Notes: generated by a model from the letters alone, not told the origin. Shown: positions 36,420 through 45,441, counted from the first letter of the stretch. The stretch is 64,000 bases of DNA from Vulcanimicrobiota bacterium (GCA_003140215.1 PLJL01000004.1:1004661-1068660); one strand, 5' to 3'. A program made the numbers and translations.

Positions 36420-36977
36420 TTACGGCGTCGCGTGTGATTCGGCGATCTCGTGCATCTCGGGATCGCCGATTCCGTGCCGCAGATACGACCGCGACAGGTC
36501 GACGTACTCCGGGCCGGGATGCTCGACCCAGCCCATCGCGGCGCCTTCGAGCTGCTTCTTGACGACCGCCGGCGCCCCCGCGACGACGACCCGCGGCGGA
36601 ATCCGGGCGTTGGCAGCGACCACCGACCCCGCCGCGACCAGGCTCTGCTCGCCGACGTGGGCGCCGTTGAGGACGACGGCGTTGGAGCCGACCAGCGCGC
36701 CGCGCGCGATGCGGCAGTCCTCGAGGATCGCGCAGTGCCCGACCGTGACGTCCTCCTCGAGGACGGTCTCGCAGTGCTCGCTGACGTGGAGCACGGAGTT
36801 GTCCTGGACGTTCGACCGCGCACCGATGCGGATCGGGCCGTTGTCGCCGCGAATCACCGCACCGAACCAGATCGACGCCTCCTCGCCGACCTCGACGTCG
36901 CCGATGAGGACGGCGGTCGGCGCGACGAACGCGGAAGCCGCGATCTTGGGGCGCTTCCCACGGTATTCGATGATCAT
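36420..36977 (-). CDS. gamma-carbonic-anhydrase family left-handed beta-helix protein
   Basis: 185 residues. Hexapeptide repeats build a left-handed beta-helix (IWFGAVIRGDNGPIRIG, NVQDNSVLHVSEH, VTVGHCAILEDCRI). The zinc ligands of Cam-type enzymes are three His. Two are seen (VLHVSE and VGHC), but the third, expected in HxxxxHGC, is Glu in HCAILEDC, so carbonic anhydrase activity is doubtful. GGAGG precedes the ATG with good spacing. First gene of a two-gene operon with the YeiH-like exporter and divergent from the small protein at 37019. Confidence 0.85.
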   Translation of the reverse strand: MIIEYRGKRPKIAASAFVAPTAVLIGDVEVGEEASIWFGAVIRGDNGPIRIGARSNVQDNSVLHVSEHCETVLEEDVTVGHCAILEDCRIARGALVGSNAVVLNGAHVGEQSLVAAGSVVAANARIPPRVVVAGAPAVVKKQLEGAAMGWVEHPGPEYVDLSRSYLRHGIGDPEMHEIAESHATP

Positions 36978-37018
36978 CGTCGACCTCCGCAGAAGTGTCT
37001 GGGCACGAGGAGCCCAGT

Positions 37019-37297
37019 TTGAGCGAACACCGTCACCGTACCCCTCTACGCGGAATCAAGGTCGTCCCCCGCCCGCGCCCCGACGATCCGGACTACACCG
37101 ACGTGAACTACCGCTACGCCGGCGTGACCGGTCACATCCACGAGGTCGTCGAGATCGGCGGACGCGAGCTCGCCAAGGTGGGCTTCGACGATCGCAAGAT
37201 CGTGTATTACTACTTGGCCGACTTGGAACGCGAGGAGACCGCCCCCAAGCGCACGTTCCACGACCTGCCCGACCCGGTGCCGCCGGCCGCCGACTGA
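37019..37297 (+). CDS. small protein of unknown function
   Basis: 92 residues, soluble and charged, with a central beta-rich part (NYRYAGVTGHIHEVVEIGGRELAKVG, shown here by its start NYRYAGVTGHIHEVVEI) and a proline-rich tail. TTG 37019 is favoured because GAGGAG lies 5 nt upstream; a GTG at 36995 in the same frame has no such site. No family recognised. Convergent with the phosphoesterase gene, 5 bp apart. Confidence 0.6.
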   Translation: MSEHRHRTPLRGIKVVPRPRPDDPDYTDVNYRYAGVTGHIHEVVEIGGRELAKVGFDDRKIVYYYLADLEREETAPKRTFHDLPDPVPPAAD

Positions 37298-37301
37298 ACG
37301 C

Positions 37302-38381
37302 TCAGGGCGTGCGCCGCGCGAACAGCGGCGTCATCGGGAGCACGGCCGCGTCGCCGGCGTGGCGGAGGTGGCCGCTCAGGCCGAACGCGTCCTCGATGGT
37401 GCGCAGCAGGCTGTAGTGGTCGTAGGGCGTCGCGTCGGCGACGCCGCGCACGCCGTGATTGGTCAGCACGAGGGTGGGGATGCGGCCCCCGCCCGGGTTG
37501 TGCGCATCGATCACGCAGCACGCCTGCGGCGCCCCGTCGAAACGATCGAACCCGCCGTTCTCGTCCCAGGTCACGACGATCGCGGTCTCGACGTTCGGCG
37601 CCGTCCAAATCCGCGAGCCTTGGATCTCGCGTATCAACGCGGCGGCAAACACATCGCCGCGCCGCACCAGTTGCTCGTCGCCGTGGCTGCAATCGGCCGG
37701 GGCGAGCGGTCCGCCGACGCCGTGCATCTCGTTGCACTGGTTGGGGACGATGAGGGAGAAGGCCGGCAGGTTACCGCTGCGCACGTCGGCGTGCAAGGCG
37801 TCGAAGCCGGCCAGCTCGCGAGCGAGGTTCGCATCCGCGTGGACGCTTGCCAAGTTGGTGAACCCGGTGTGCTTGGCAGCGTAGAGCGCGGGCGGCGTGG
37901 CGGGCGTGCCCGGCGAAACGATCGCGAGCGAGCCGGGCTCGGGGATGTCTTCGAGGTAGGCCCGCCAGGCCAGCCCTTTGGCGCGCAGCTGCGTCGCCAA
38001 ATTTGCGCCATCGATCAGGTGCGAGACGTAGTCGGCGGCGCTCGTGCCGTAACATGATGGGCGGGTCGAGCCGGGGACGCAGTACCAAGCGTCGTCGTCG
38101 TGGATCCCGAACGTGTCGCCGGCCAGCAGCGCGATGTAGTTCGCCTCGGATGGATGCGTCTCGGCGTACATCTGCGTCGCCGAGCCGTAGTCGTGAGCGA
38201 GCTTGGCGAGATTGGGCGCCCAGCCGCGTTCGAGGACGGTCGTGTACCCTTTGTTCTCTTCGACGATGACCAGGACGTGGTCGTAGTGCGGAACGGCGCG
38301 GTCGCGCGCGCCGGGCGCGCCGCCGGCTCCGGCGAAGGCACCGAGCGCCGCGACGGCGACGGCGATTCGGGTGAAGCGCAT
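37302..38381 (-). CDS. secreted phosphoesterase (acid phosphatase / phospholipase C-like family)
   Basis: 359 residues with a signal peptide (about residues 1-24). The alkaline-phosphatase-like fold of the PF04185 family is recognised by the metal and nucleophile region HVLVIVEENKGYTTVL, then THPSEANYIALLAG, VPNQCNEMHG, IVVTWDENGGFD and a C-terminal YDHYSLLRTIEDAFGL. It probably acts in the periplasm or outside the cell on phosphate esters or phospholipids. Divergent from the beta-propeller gene at 38465. Confidence 0.88.
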   Translation of the reverse strand: MRFTRIAVAVAALGAFAGAGGAPGARDRAVPHYDHVLVIVEENKGYTTVLERGWAPNLAKLAHDYGSATQMYAETHPSEANYIALLAGDTFGIHDDDAWYCVPGSTRPSCYGTSAADYVSHLIDGANLATQLRAKGLAWRAYLEDIPEPGSLAIVSPGTPATPPALYAAKHTGFTNLASVHADANLARELAGFDALHADVRSGNLPAFSLIVPNQCNEMHGVGGPLAPADCSHGDEQLVRRGDVFAAALIREIQGSRIWTAPNVETAIVVTWDENGGFDRFDGAPQACCVIDAHNPGGGRIPTLVLTNHGVRGVADATPYDHYSLLRTIEDAFGLSGHLRHAGDAAVLPMTPLFARRTP

Positions 38382-38464
38382 TCGCAGCGCTTTTCCCGCC
38401 GCGGCTCAATGCAGCCTGGTCCCGTTGAGAGGGTGCGAGCGCGCCCACCCGAACACGAAGCGGC

Positions 38465-39367
38465 GTGATGATTCCCGCCGCTCCCCCGCTGCCCGTCCCG
38501 GTGTACTCCGGGTTCGACTACGTCACCATCGACGCGCAGCGCCGGCGCGTGTACGCCGCGCACGGCGGCGCGAACCGCCTGCTGATCCTGGATGCGGACA
38601 CCGGCAAGATCGTCGGCCAGGTGCGCGTCGGACCGGTCCACGGCGTCGCGTTCGACCCGGTGGGCGGCCACGTCTTCACCGGCTCCGGCGACAACGTGGT
38701 CAGCGAAGTCGATCCCGTCACCTTGAAAGTGGTGAACCACATCGACGTCGGCGGCTCGGTCGACGCGATCGCCTACGATCCGTTCAACGGGCGCATCTAC
38801 GCCGACGAGGACGACGGCGCGCGCGTGTTCGTGGTCGATGCAAAGACGTTCAAGCTGGTCAAGACGATCGCCATCCCGGGGCACAAGCCGGAGTACCTCG
38901 CGATCAATCCCAAGACCCACGAGGTCTATCAGAACATCGACTCCGACTCCGAGATCGCGGTGATCGACGCTACCACCATGGCGGTGAGCCGAACGATCCC
39001 GACGCCGGAGATCAAGCACAACCATCCGCTGCAGTACGACGCCGGGTACGACCAGATCGTGATCGCCGGCGGCGGCGTGATGAGCGTCTACTCCTCGGCC
39101 GGAAAAAAAGTCGGTGAGATCCCCGCCGGCCGCTTCGACCAATGCGATCTCGATCCGACACAGCACGTGCTGGCCTGCGGCGGTGACGGCGGCTTTACGC
39201 GCTATCAGTTGCAGCGCGGCGGCGTCCCCAAAGAGCTCGACAAGACCGCGGTCGACGCCGGCGTGCACACGGTGGCGATCGACTCCAAGACGCACGCGGT
39301 CTTCGCGGTGTGGGGCGACCGTGACGGCAAGGGTGATTTCGTCCAGAAGTTCACCCCCTCGCCCTAG
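38465..39367 (+). CDS. YncE-like seven-bladed beta-propeller protein
   Basis: 300 residues with repeated blade motifs ending in a YVTN/NHL pattern: RRVYAAHGGANRLLILDADTG, GHVFTGSGDNVVSEVD, GRIYADEDDGARVFVVDAKT, HEVYQNIDSDSEIAVIDATT. No signal peptide, unlike most YncE proteins, so either the start is misplaced or it is cytosolic. It lies between the phosphoesterase and the second FAD oxidoreductase. Function unknown; such propellers bind ligands or DNA. Confidence 0.8.
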   Translation: MMIPAAPPLPVPVYSGFDYVTIDAQRRRVYAAHGGANRLLILDADTGKIVGQVRVGPVHGVAFDPVGGHVFTGSGDNVVSEVDPVTLKVVNHIDVGGSVDAIAYDPFNGRIYADEDDGARVFVVDAKTFKLVKTIAIPGHKPEYLAINPKTHEVYQNIDSDSEIAVIDATTMAVSRTIPTPEIKHNHPLQYDAGYDQIVIAGGGVMSVYSSAGKKVGEIPAGRFDQCDLDPTQHVLACGGDGGFTRYQLQRGGVPKELDKTAVDAGVHTVAIDSKTHAVFAVWGDRDGKGDFVQKFTPSP

Positions 39368-39449
39368 CGACCCGCGGAAGGCCCGCTAGCCAACCCAACC
39401 GAATCGCAGCCGCTCGCAAACATGACGACGCGAGAATGGGGTGGGGGCG

Positions 39450-41423
39450 ATGGCGACTTTCAGCGACTACAACGTTGTGATCGCGGGCGCGAGCTTCGGA
39501 GGCTGCGCGGCAGCCCTCGCGGCTGCGGCAAACCCTCGTGCAAAGGTCGTGCTGCTGGAGCCCAGCGACTGGGTCGGCGGCCAGGCGACGTCGCAGGGCT
39601 GCACGCGCTGGGACGAGACCGCAGCCGAGCTCACGGAGTCGACGGGCAGCCCGAAATCCTACCGAGATCTGCGTCACGAGATTCGCGCGCGCTATCCGTC
39701 AGGGGCCGGCGGCGTGCGTTCGGCGCTCGGGCAGCAGCAGGAGCACTTCAATCCCGGCTTCGCGGCCGTCGGACCGCCGTTCACCACGATGAGCAACCCG
39801 CCGTTCTTTGCGGGTGATCAACGCCGGGGCCATCCATTCGCCGCCGATCCGAAGCTCGCGCGCGATGTCCTCAAAGACTTGTTGCAGCAAGCCGGAGTGA
39901 CCGTCATCTACGGTACGACCGTCACTGCGGCCGACGTCCACGACGGAGCGGTCCACGGCCTCACCGTGCAGAGTCCCTCGGGAACCGACATCTACGTCGC
40001 GGCCGTGTACGTCGACGCAACCGACCTGGGAGACTTGCTCCCGCTGTGTTTCGGCAACAACTGGGTGATCGGCGCTGAAGCCGGCACCGGCGAAGCCAAC
40101 GGCGAAAGCGTCGCGCATCCCGACTGGATCCAACCGTTCACGGTTCCGATCGCGCTCGAATGGGGCGATAAGGACGGTGAGGATCTCATCGGCAAACCCG
40201 ACAACTACGACGACATCCGCAAGCGCCAGGGATTCGACCGTCTCAGGGCTGAGGGTGAAGGCGACATCCATCGCGTCCATCTCCATCAAGAAGAGGACAC
40301 GCTTTGGAACTATCGCCAGTTCATCGATCCGTTCAACTTCGTCGGCAATCCGCCCGAACGAACCACCATCAATGTCGGCAGTAACGACTACTTGACCCGC
40401 GCGATCCCGACGCGTCCGCACTCCCCGCAAGACGACGCGACGATCGTGGAAGAAGCGCGCGCGGTATCTACTGCGTACCTGTACTATTTGCAAAATGACG
40501 TACCGCGCGACGACAACAACGGAACCGGCTACAAGAACATCAAGCGCGACACCAGCGCATTCGACACCCCGGACGGCATCGCACCGGCACCGTACATCCG
40601 CGAGTCCCGGCGGCTGGCGGATCCGCTCGTGCGCATCGTTCAGAGCGATATCGACGCCGCAGCACACGGCGGGGGGGCGCTCAATCGCCCGCCGCTTGGC
40701 CTCAGCTCGATCGGCCAGCGCGGGCAAAACTTCCGAGACAGTTGCGGTATCGGCCAATACGGTGTCGACGTTCACCAAGGCTGGTACGCAGCCAGCCGAA
40801 GCCAAGGTCCGCCGTATGCACCGGGCATTGAAGCGGATGCGGCCACACCAAACATTGGTACACGTTACTTCAACTTCGGCACGGTTCCGTTCCAGGTGCC
40901 GCTGGGTGCGTTGCTGCCGAAGGAACTCAACAACTTCGTGGCGGCGTGTAAGAACATCGGCGCGACGCATGTCACCTCGGGTGCGTATCGCGTTCACCCG
41001 GTCGAATGGGCGATCGGGGAAGGGGCGGGCGTGCTGGCGGGCTACTGCGTCGCGCAGAACGTGGCGCCGGGCGCGGTCTGGGGCGACGCCGGGCGGGTCA
41101 TGGCATACCAGCGGCGGTTATTAGCGCGCGGCACGCCGATCTTCTGGTGGAACGACGTGGCGTTCGAGAACAATGCCGACGCCTTTGCGGCGATTCAGTT
41201 GCTCGGAGCGCATGGCGTGTTCGAAGGCGACGGGCAAACCCGAAACCTCGATCCCCAAGGACCTTTCCCGCAGTCTGCTCGCGATGCGATCGATCAGCGA
41301 CTGAACCACCAGTTCAACTGGGACGGCGTGCAGACGCGCGGTGAGGCCGCCGTGCGCATCTGCACCGAGCTGGAACAGAACAACCTTCCCCTCCCGCTCG
41401 ACCCTCGGTCGTCCAACCGCTAG
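39450..41423 (+). CDS. FAD-dependent oxidoreductase with C-terminal SLH-like segment (copy 2)
   Basis: 657 residues, clear paralogue of the gene at 12272: YNVVIAGASFGGCAAALAAA, WVGGQATSQGCTRWDET, AVYVDATDLGDLLPL, SGAYRVHPVEWAIGEGAG. It is about 70 residues longer, with a larger cap around residues 60-130 and 390-480. The same SLH-like tail is present (AAIQLLGAHGVFEGDGQT ... TRGEAAVRICTEL) but its TRAEAA-type core is more diverged. ATG 39450 has a G-rich ribosome-binding site; GTG 39441 is possible. Followed 3 bp later by the convergent alcohol dehydrogenase. Substrate unknown. Confidence 0.82.
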   Translation: MATFSDYNVVIAGASFGGCAAALAAAANPRAKVVLLEPSDWVGGQATSQGCTRWDETAAELTESTGSPKSYRDLRHEIRARYPSGAGGVRSALGQQQEHFNPGFAAVGPPFTTMSNPPFFAGDQRRGHPFAADPKLARDVLKDLLQQAGVTVIYGTTVTAADVHDGAVHGLTVQSPSGTDIYVAAVYVDATDLGDLLPLCFGNNWVIGAEAGTGEANGESVAHPDWIQPFTVPIALEWGDKDGEDLIGKPDNYDDIRKRQGFDRLRAEGEGDIHRVHLHQEEDTLWNYRQFIDPFNFVGNPPERTTINVGSNDYLTRAIPTRPHSPQDDATIVEEARAVSTAYLYYLQNDVPRDDNNGTGYKNIKRDTSAFDTPDGIAPAPYIRESRRLADPLVRIVQSDIDAAAHGGGALNRPPLGLSSIGQRGQNFRDSCGIGQYGVDVHQGWYAASRSQGPPYAPGIEADAATPNIGTRYFNFGTVPFQVPLGALLPKELNNFVAACKNIGATHVTSGAYRVHPVEWAIGEGAGVLAGYCVAQNVAPGAVWGDAGRVMAYQRRLLARGTPIFWWNDVAFENNADAFAAIQLLGAHGVFEGDGQTRNLDPQGPFPQSARDAIDQRLNHQFNWDGVQTRGEAAVRICTELEQNNLPLPLDPRSSNR

Positions 41424-41426
41424 CGG

Positions 41427-42554
41427 TCAGAAGCGGCAGATTTGGCGGACCGCCTCGCCGTTGGCGAGGCGGTCGAAGCCGGCGTTGAGGCCGTCGAGCG
41501 CGAGCGAGTGGGTGATGAGCCGCTCGACCGGGAGACGGCCGGCGCGCCACAGCGCCACGTAGCGCGGAATGTCGCGCCGCGCGACCGATGATCCCATGAA
41601 GCTGCCGCGGATCGTCTTCTCGCCCAGCACGAGCGCACCGTAGTTGACCGCGACGCTCGCGCCGCGGCGCGAGAGGCCGATCGCCACGGCGGTACCGCCC
41701 GGCGCGGTCGACGCAATCGCTGCTTCGAATGCGGGCGCGCTGCCGGCGGCTTCGATGGCGAACTCCACGCCGGGAGTACCGAGATATGCGGCGATCTGCT
41801 TGTGCACATTGCCCGCGGTCGGATCGAACGTCGCCGTGGCGCCGAGCTCGCTTGCGAGCTCGCGCTTCGAGGCCAGCGGATCGACGACGATCGTCGGCGT
41901 GCCGCCTGCCGCGAGGGCGCCGAGCAACGCCATCAAGCCGACGCCGCCGGCGCCGAAGATCGCGACGCTCGAACCCGGCGTGACCTGCGCCGCGTTGAAG
42001 ACGGCGCCGAGTCCGGTCAGCGCGGCGCAGCCGAACACGGCGGCGATCTCGAGCGGCACGTCGGCGGGAATTTTCACCAGCGACTCTTGCGCGCACACGA
42101 CGTGCTCGCAGAACGCGCTCACGCCGAGATGATGGTAGGCCGGCGCGCCGTCGAGGAGAAATCGCGTGCCGCCGCCGAGCAGTTCGCCGTTGTTGTTGGC
42201 GGCGATGCCGTTGGCGCAGCGACCGGAGTGGCCGGTCAGGCACGCCGTGCAACGACCGCACGCCGGGACGAAGGCGAACACCACGTGATCGCCATCGCGT
42301 AGCTCGACGACGTCCGGGCCGACCGCCTCGACGACGCCCGAGGCTTCGTGGCCGAGCACCAGCGGGAACGGCTTGCCCAAGGTGCCGTCGAGGTACGACA
42401 GATCCGAGTGACACAAGCCTGCGGCCGCGATGCGGACGAGAACCTCGCCGCCCTGCGGCGGAGCCAGCTCGAGCTCTTCAATTTCCAGCGGGCGGCTTTG
42501 CGTATACGGCTGGTCGGCCGGCGCGGAGCGCAGCACGGCGCCATGAGTCTTCAT
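41427..42554 (-). CDS. zinc-dependent alcohol dehydrogenase (MDR superfamily, class III-like)
   Basis: 375 residues. Catalytic zinc ligands in AAGLCHSDLSYLDG (Cys) and LGHEASGVVEAVG (His-Glu); structural zinc Cys cluster ACGRCTACLTGHSGRC; Rossmann motif VAIFGAGGVGLMALLGA. The cofactor end of strand 2 (VVDPLASKREL) favours NAD. Substrate may be a primary alcohol or S-hydroxymethyl-thiol adduct; the sequence does not say. Divergent from the uORF/hypothetical pair at 42614. Confidence 0.9.
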   Translation of the reverse strand: MKTHGAVLRSAPADQPYTQSRPLEIEELELAPPQGGEVLVRIAAAGLCHSDLSYLDGTLGKPFPLVLGHEASGVVEAVGPDVVELRDGDHVVFAFVPACGRCTACLTGHSGRCANGIAANNNGELLGGGTRFLLDGAPAYHHLGVSAFCEHVVCAQESLVKIPADVPLEIAAVFGCAALTGLGAVFNAAQVTPGSSVAIFGAGGVGLMALLGALAAGGTPTIVVDPLASKRELASELGATATFDPTAGNVHKQIAAYLGTPGVEFAIEAAGSAPAFEAAIASTAPGGTAVAIGLSRRGASVAVNYGALVLGEKTIRGSFMGSSVARRDIPRYVALWRAGRLPVERLITHSLALDGLNAGFDRLANGEAVRQICRF

Positions 42555-42601
42555 CAGGCCGTGGTGTGCACTATTGCTCCTTGGGGACCCTGCGAGAAGC
42601 C

Positions 42602-42607
42602 TACAAT
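42602..42607 (+). promoter_or_regulatory. -10 hexamer of a leaderless promoter before an 11-codon ORF
   Basis: TACAAT ends 6 nt before the ATG at 42614. TTGGGG lies upstream with a short 15-bp spacer. The resulting transcript would begin at or next to the ATG. Confidence 0.45.
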
Positions 42608-42613
42608 GGTTCG

Positions 42614-42649
42614 ATGACGCTCGTCCCGAGCCGCATCGTCGCGGCATGA
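42614..42649 (+). CDS. 11-codon leaderless upstream ORF, coupled to the next gene
   Basis: Encodes MTLVPSRIVAA. Its TGA overlaps the ATG of the gene at 42646 (ATGA) and there is no other ribosome-binding site for that gene. It is probably a device to deliver ribosomes to the downstream start rather than a functional peptide. A near twin exists at 54425-54460 on the other strand. Confidence 0.4.
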   Translation: MTLVPSRIVAA

Positions 42650-43824
42650 GTAAGCGCGACGTCGCCATCCTCGGGACCGTGCTGGCCGGCGCCGCCGCGG
42701 GAGCGTTGCTCGCGGCGCGCGAGGCGCGCCGAGTGCGACGCAAGCACGATGCACCGGTGCTGCAGCTGCGCTTGGCGCCCGCGAGTGGCTACGAGCGATC
42801 GACGGCGCTCGTGCCCGTCGCGCCGCCGGCGCTCGCGCCGAGCCGGATCGTTACCTACGAAGCTGCTCCCGCGCGCTCGCGCCGGCGGCCTCTGCGCGGA
42901 ATCGGCGTCAGCCTCGCCCTCATCGGATTGGTGCTCGTGGGCCTGGCCTTCGCGCGGCCGCAGATCACCGCCCTCGCCGCTCCCTCCGACGCCTATCCCG
43001 GCACGACCGCGCTGATTTCGTATGCGAGCAGCGGTCTGGGCTCGCTCTCCTACGATCTCGACGCGTCGTCAAATGCTGCGGCGAGGGCGTTGACTGCGCG
43101 CACCGGCACGATCGCGGTGCCGATCTCGCAGCGCGACGTCGCACACGACATCTTCGTGACGGTGCGCGCTGCCGGACCGTTCGGCGGCGACGTGCGGATG
43201 GCGCGCATCAACGTCCTCGCGCGGCCGCTCGCGGTCGTGCGCGTCGTACGCTCTACCCCAGTCCGCATCGACGCGCTCAGCCTTTCCTCGACCGCGGCGG
43301 TGAGCGGGGACGAGATCGTCGCCCGGTACCGTTCGAATGCGACGGCGGGGACCGTCGCGCTGCGCGACGCGCGCGGCGGTCTGTGGCAGAGCGAGCCGCT
43401 GAGCACGAGCGGAGCGACGCAGCTGCGAGCCCCTGCGGTGGAGCATGACACGCCGTTCATCGTCGTGTTGCACGTACAGCGCAACGGCGAGTCGATCGAA
43501 GCCAGCGCCGGGATCGTGGTGACGCGGATGTCGCCGGCGCCGCAGTCGTCGGCGCCCGCCGCCGTAGGGGCTCGCGTCGTGGCGCCGAGCGGCGGGCTGT
43601 GGCGAACCGAGGTGAAGCCGGCGTGGACCGACACGGTGATCGTGCTGATGGCTCACGACGGAACCCAACTACGGCGTTTGACGCCCCCCGCCGGCACGGC
43701 CGAACTGCGGATGCCGCAGGTCTCGACCCCGCAGTCCTACGTGGTCTCGGTGAGCCACCGCACCGGCACCGGCCGCGAAACGCTCATCCAGCCGATCCTC
43801 GTGGTCCCCGCACCGTCCCGCTAG
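42646..43824 (+). CDS. membrane-anchored protein of unknown function
   Basis: 392 residues. Two hydrophobic segments near the N-terminus (about 8-25, AILGTVLAGAAAGALLAA, and 88-108, GIGVSLALIGLVLVGLAFA) bracket a basic cytoplasmic linker (REARRVRRKHD). The remaining 280 residues are beta-rich and predicted outside the membrane, with repeats reminiscent of bacterial Ig-like sandwiches (DAYPGTTALISYAS, DEIVARYRSNATAGTVAL). No catalytic motif. Followed by a small hairpin CGCCAC-TCT-GTGGCG (43855-43869) shared with the convergent hipA-like gene. Confidence 0.65.
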   Translation: MSKRDVAILGTVLAGAAAGALLAAREARRVRRKHDAPVLQLRLAPASGYERSTALVPVAPPALAPSRIVTYEAAPARSRRRPLRGIGVSLALIGLVLVGLAFARPQITALAAPSDAYPGTTALISYASSGLGSLSYDLDASSNAAARALTARTGTIAVPISQRDVAHDIFVTVRAAGPFGGDVRMARINVLARPLAVVRVVRSTPVRIDALSLSSTAAVSGDEIVARYRSNATAGTVALRDARGGLWQSEPLSTSGATQLRAPAVEHDTPFIVVLHVQRNGESIEASAGIVVTRMSPAPQSSAPAAVGARVVAPSGGLWRTEVKPAWTDTVIVLMAHDGTQLRRLTPPAGTAELRMPQVSTPQSYVVSVSHRTGTGRETLIQPILVVPAPSR

Positions 43825-43869
43825 GCCCGAGGGCGTAACCGTAGCAGGGCCGGCCGCCACTCTGTGGCG

Positions 43870-45153
43870 CTACGAAACTTCCTCGTGGTGAGTGACACGC
43901 TGCGTCGAAGGTCCCTCGGCCGATATCTGACGGGATCCTGAAAACAGCGGCACGGTGCGAAACTGGTCATCGATGACCGCGGCGATGCGCTCCGGCACGG
44001 CGGCTTTCTTGACCGGCCACTCGTCGCGCATTCGCTCGACCATCGCGAGCGTGGTCGCGCGAACGAGCCGGGACGAGACCTGAACCCGCTCGGCCATGTG
44101 CTCGAACTGTTCGATCGTCACGCGTGAGAAGTCACGGGCCGACCCCAGCGCCAAGCCCGTTTCGCTGTGTCCGAGGTATGCCTTCGTGCAGACGTAGTCG
44201 TACGCGGGCGCCAACGCCGGCGTGCGGCCGTCGCGGTAGATCACCGACCAGTTCTTCAAGTGCATGTCGTTGTTCGCGATAGCGATGTTGAACACGAGCC
44301 GGTTGATGAAGTCGATCAGCGCGTCGTTGCCCATTACCCGATACACTGTGCCGCAGATGTGGGCAAAGGCGTAATTGTCGTATTTCGCGCTGGGCTTCTG
44401 GCGGAAAATCTGGTTGAAGTCTTCGGTGTGAACGCGCGTTCCGTTGTCGCCGCGGTCGAAGCGCGCAATCGCGAGCGCCTCGCCGCGCAGAGACGACGCT
44501 TCGTCGGGGAGTCCTTCGATGCGGTCGAGGGCGACGAGCCGTATCGGCGGCACCTCGATGCCGACCGCGGCCGCGTACCGAAGCATCGCATACTCGTTTT
44601 CCGGAACTCCTACGAGGTGACGCGACGGCAACTTGACGATGGCGTGTCCGTCACGTCCCTGCGCCGGTATCGTGAGGCCGCCGTAAGCGTTATCGATCGC
44701 GCTGAACTTCAACTGAACGCCGGCGAGGGAAAAGCGCAGGAGCTCTTTGGCCGGCGGCTCGATCTCCGGTCCCCCGGCACTTTTCGGAGGCAGCGCACGC
44801 CCGAGCGGATCGTGGACGGTCGCGGCGCCCGGCAAATCGTCGCCGGTCACCCAGAGGAGCCCGAACTCGTCCGAGTTCGCGATGCCTGCGCGGTGCGCGA
44901 CATATCGACGCAAATCGCCTTCGGGAAGCAAGTTCGCGAAGAACGCCGGCACTTCGCTGCGTGAGGATTCCTTCGCGCGCCGTACACGTCCGTACGCATC
45001 CAAGAAACCGAGGCTGAGAGTCGATCTTTGCGGATCCTCGGCGTAGTCGGTGCTGAAATGGAATGCCGTCGTGTCTCCGGGAAGCCTCGTCAGAGATCCG
45101 ATTGGACGCCCGTGGAGACGCACTTCGAGAATCGTCGGAAGACTCGACATCAC
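43870..45153 (-). CDS. HipA-family serine/threonine kinase (toxin-like)
   Basis: 427 residues with the HipA architecture: N-terminal couple domain (about 10-110), then the kinase core with FSLAGVQLKFSA (glycine-rich loop/lysine region), a catalytic NNDMHLKNWSVIY and the metal-binding LAPAYDYVCT. It should phosphorylate a translation target such as glutamyl-tRNA synthetase, arresting growth, and be held in check by the antitoxin encoded just upstream. The ATG overlaps the antitoxin stop by 4 nt. A C-terminal extension of about 20 residues is unremarkable. Confidence 0.88.
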   Translation of the reverse strand: MMSSLPTILEVRLHGRPIGSLTRLPGDTTAFHFSTDYAEDPQRSTLSLGFLDAYGRVRRAKESSRSEVPAFFANLLPEGDLRRYVAHRAGIANSDEFGLLWVTGDDLPGAATVHDPLGRALPPKSAGGPEIEPPAKELLRFSLAGVQLKFSAIDNAYGGLTIPAQGRDGHAIVKLPSRHLVGVPENEYAMLRYAAAVGIEVPPIRLVALDRIEGLPDEASSLRGEALAIARFDRGDNGTRVHTEDFNQIFRQKPSAKYDNYAFAHICGTVYRVMGNDALIDFINRLVFNIAIANNDMHLKNWSVIYRDGRTPALAPAYDYVCTKAYLGHSETGLALGSARDFSRVTIEQFEHMAERVQVSSRLVRATTLAMVERMRDEWPVKKAAVPERIAAVIDDQFRTVPLFSGSRQISAEGPSTQRVTHHEEVS

Positions 45154-45434
45154 CAGCGATCGCCCGTGAGCGGGGGCGCGTCGTCATCGATGCCGAGGTG
45201 CAGGGTCGCGTCCACCGCCTGGACCCGCTCGCGCGGGACCAGCATGATCTCGAGTTCCAGTGCCCGGGCGAGCTCCAGGGCGGTGCTCCAGCGGGTTTCC
45301 CGGTCGCCCCGTTCGACCGCCGCAATGTAGCTCTGGGTCATGCCCAGGCGCCGCCCGAGCGCAGCCTGGGTCAGACCCAGCTCGTGTCGCCGACGCTTGA
45401 GCGCTTGCCCTAGAGTCCCCGCCAATACTTCCAT
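45150..45434 (-). CDS. HipB-like XRE-family antitoxin/repressor
   Basis: 94 residues. A Cro/CI helix-turn-helix (GQALKRRRHELGLTQAALG, RLGMTQSYIAAVERGDRETRW) followed by LELARALELEIMLVPRE, typical of HipB. It should bind the hipB promoter as a dimer and neutralise the HipA-like kinase. The -10 TATAAT lies 7 nt before the ATG, so the message appears leaderless. Confidence 0.9.
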   Translation of the reverse strand: MEVLAGTLGQALKRRRHELGLTQAALGRRLGMTQSYIAAVERGDRETRWSTALELARALELEIMLVPRERVQAVDATLHLGIDDDAPPLTGDRW

Positions 45435-45441
45435 CAGTTAA

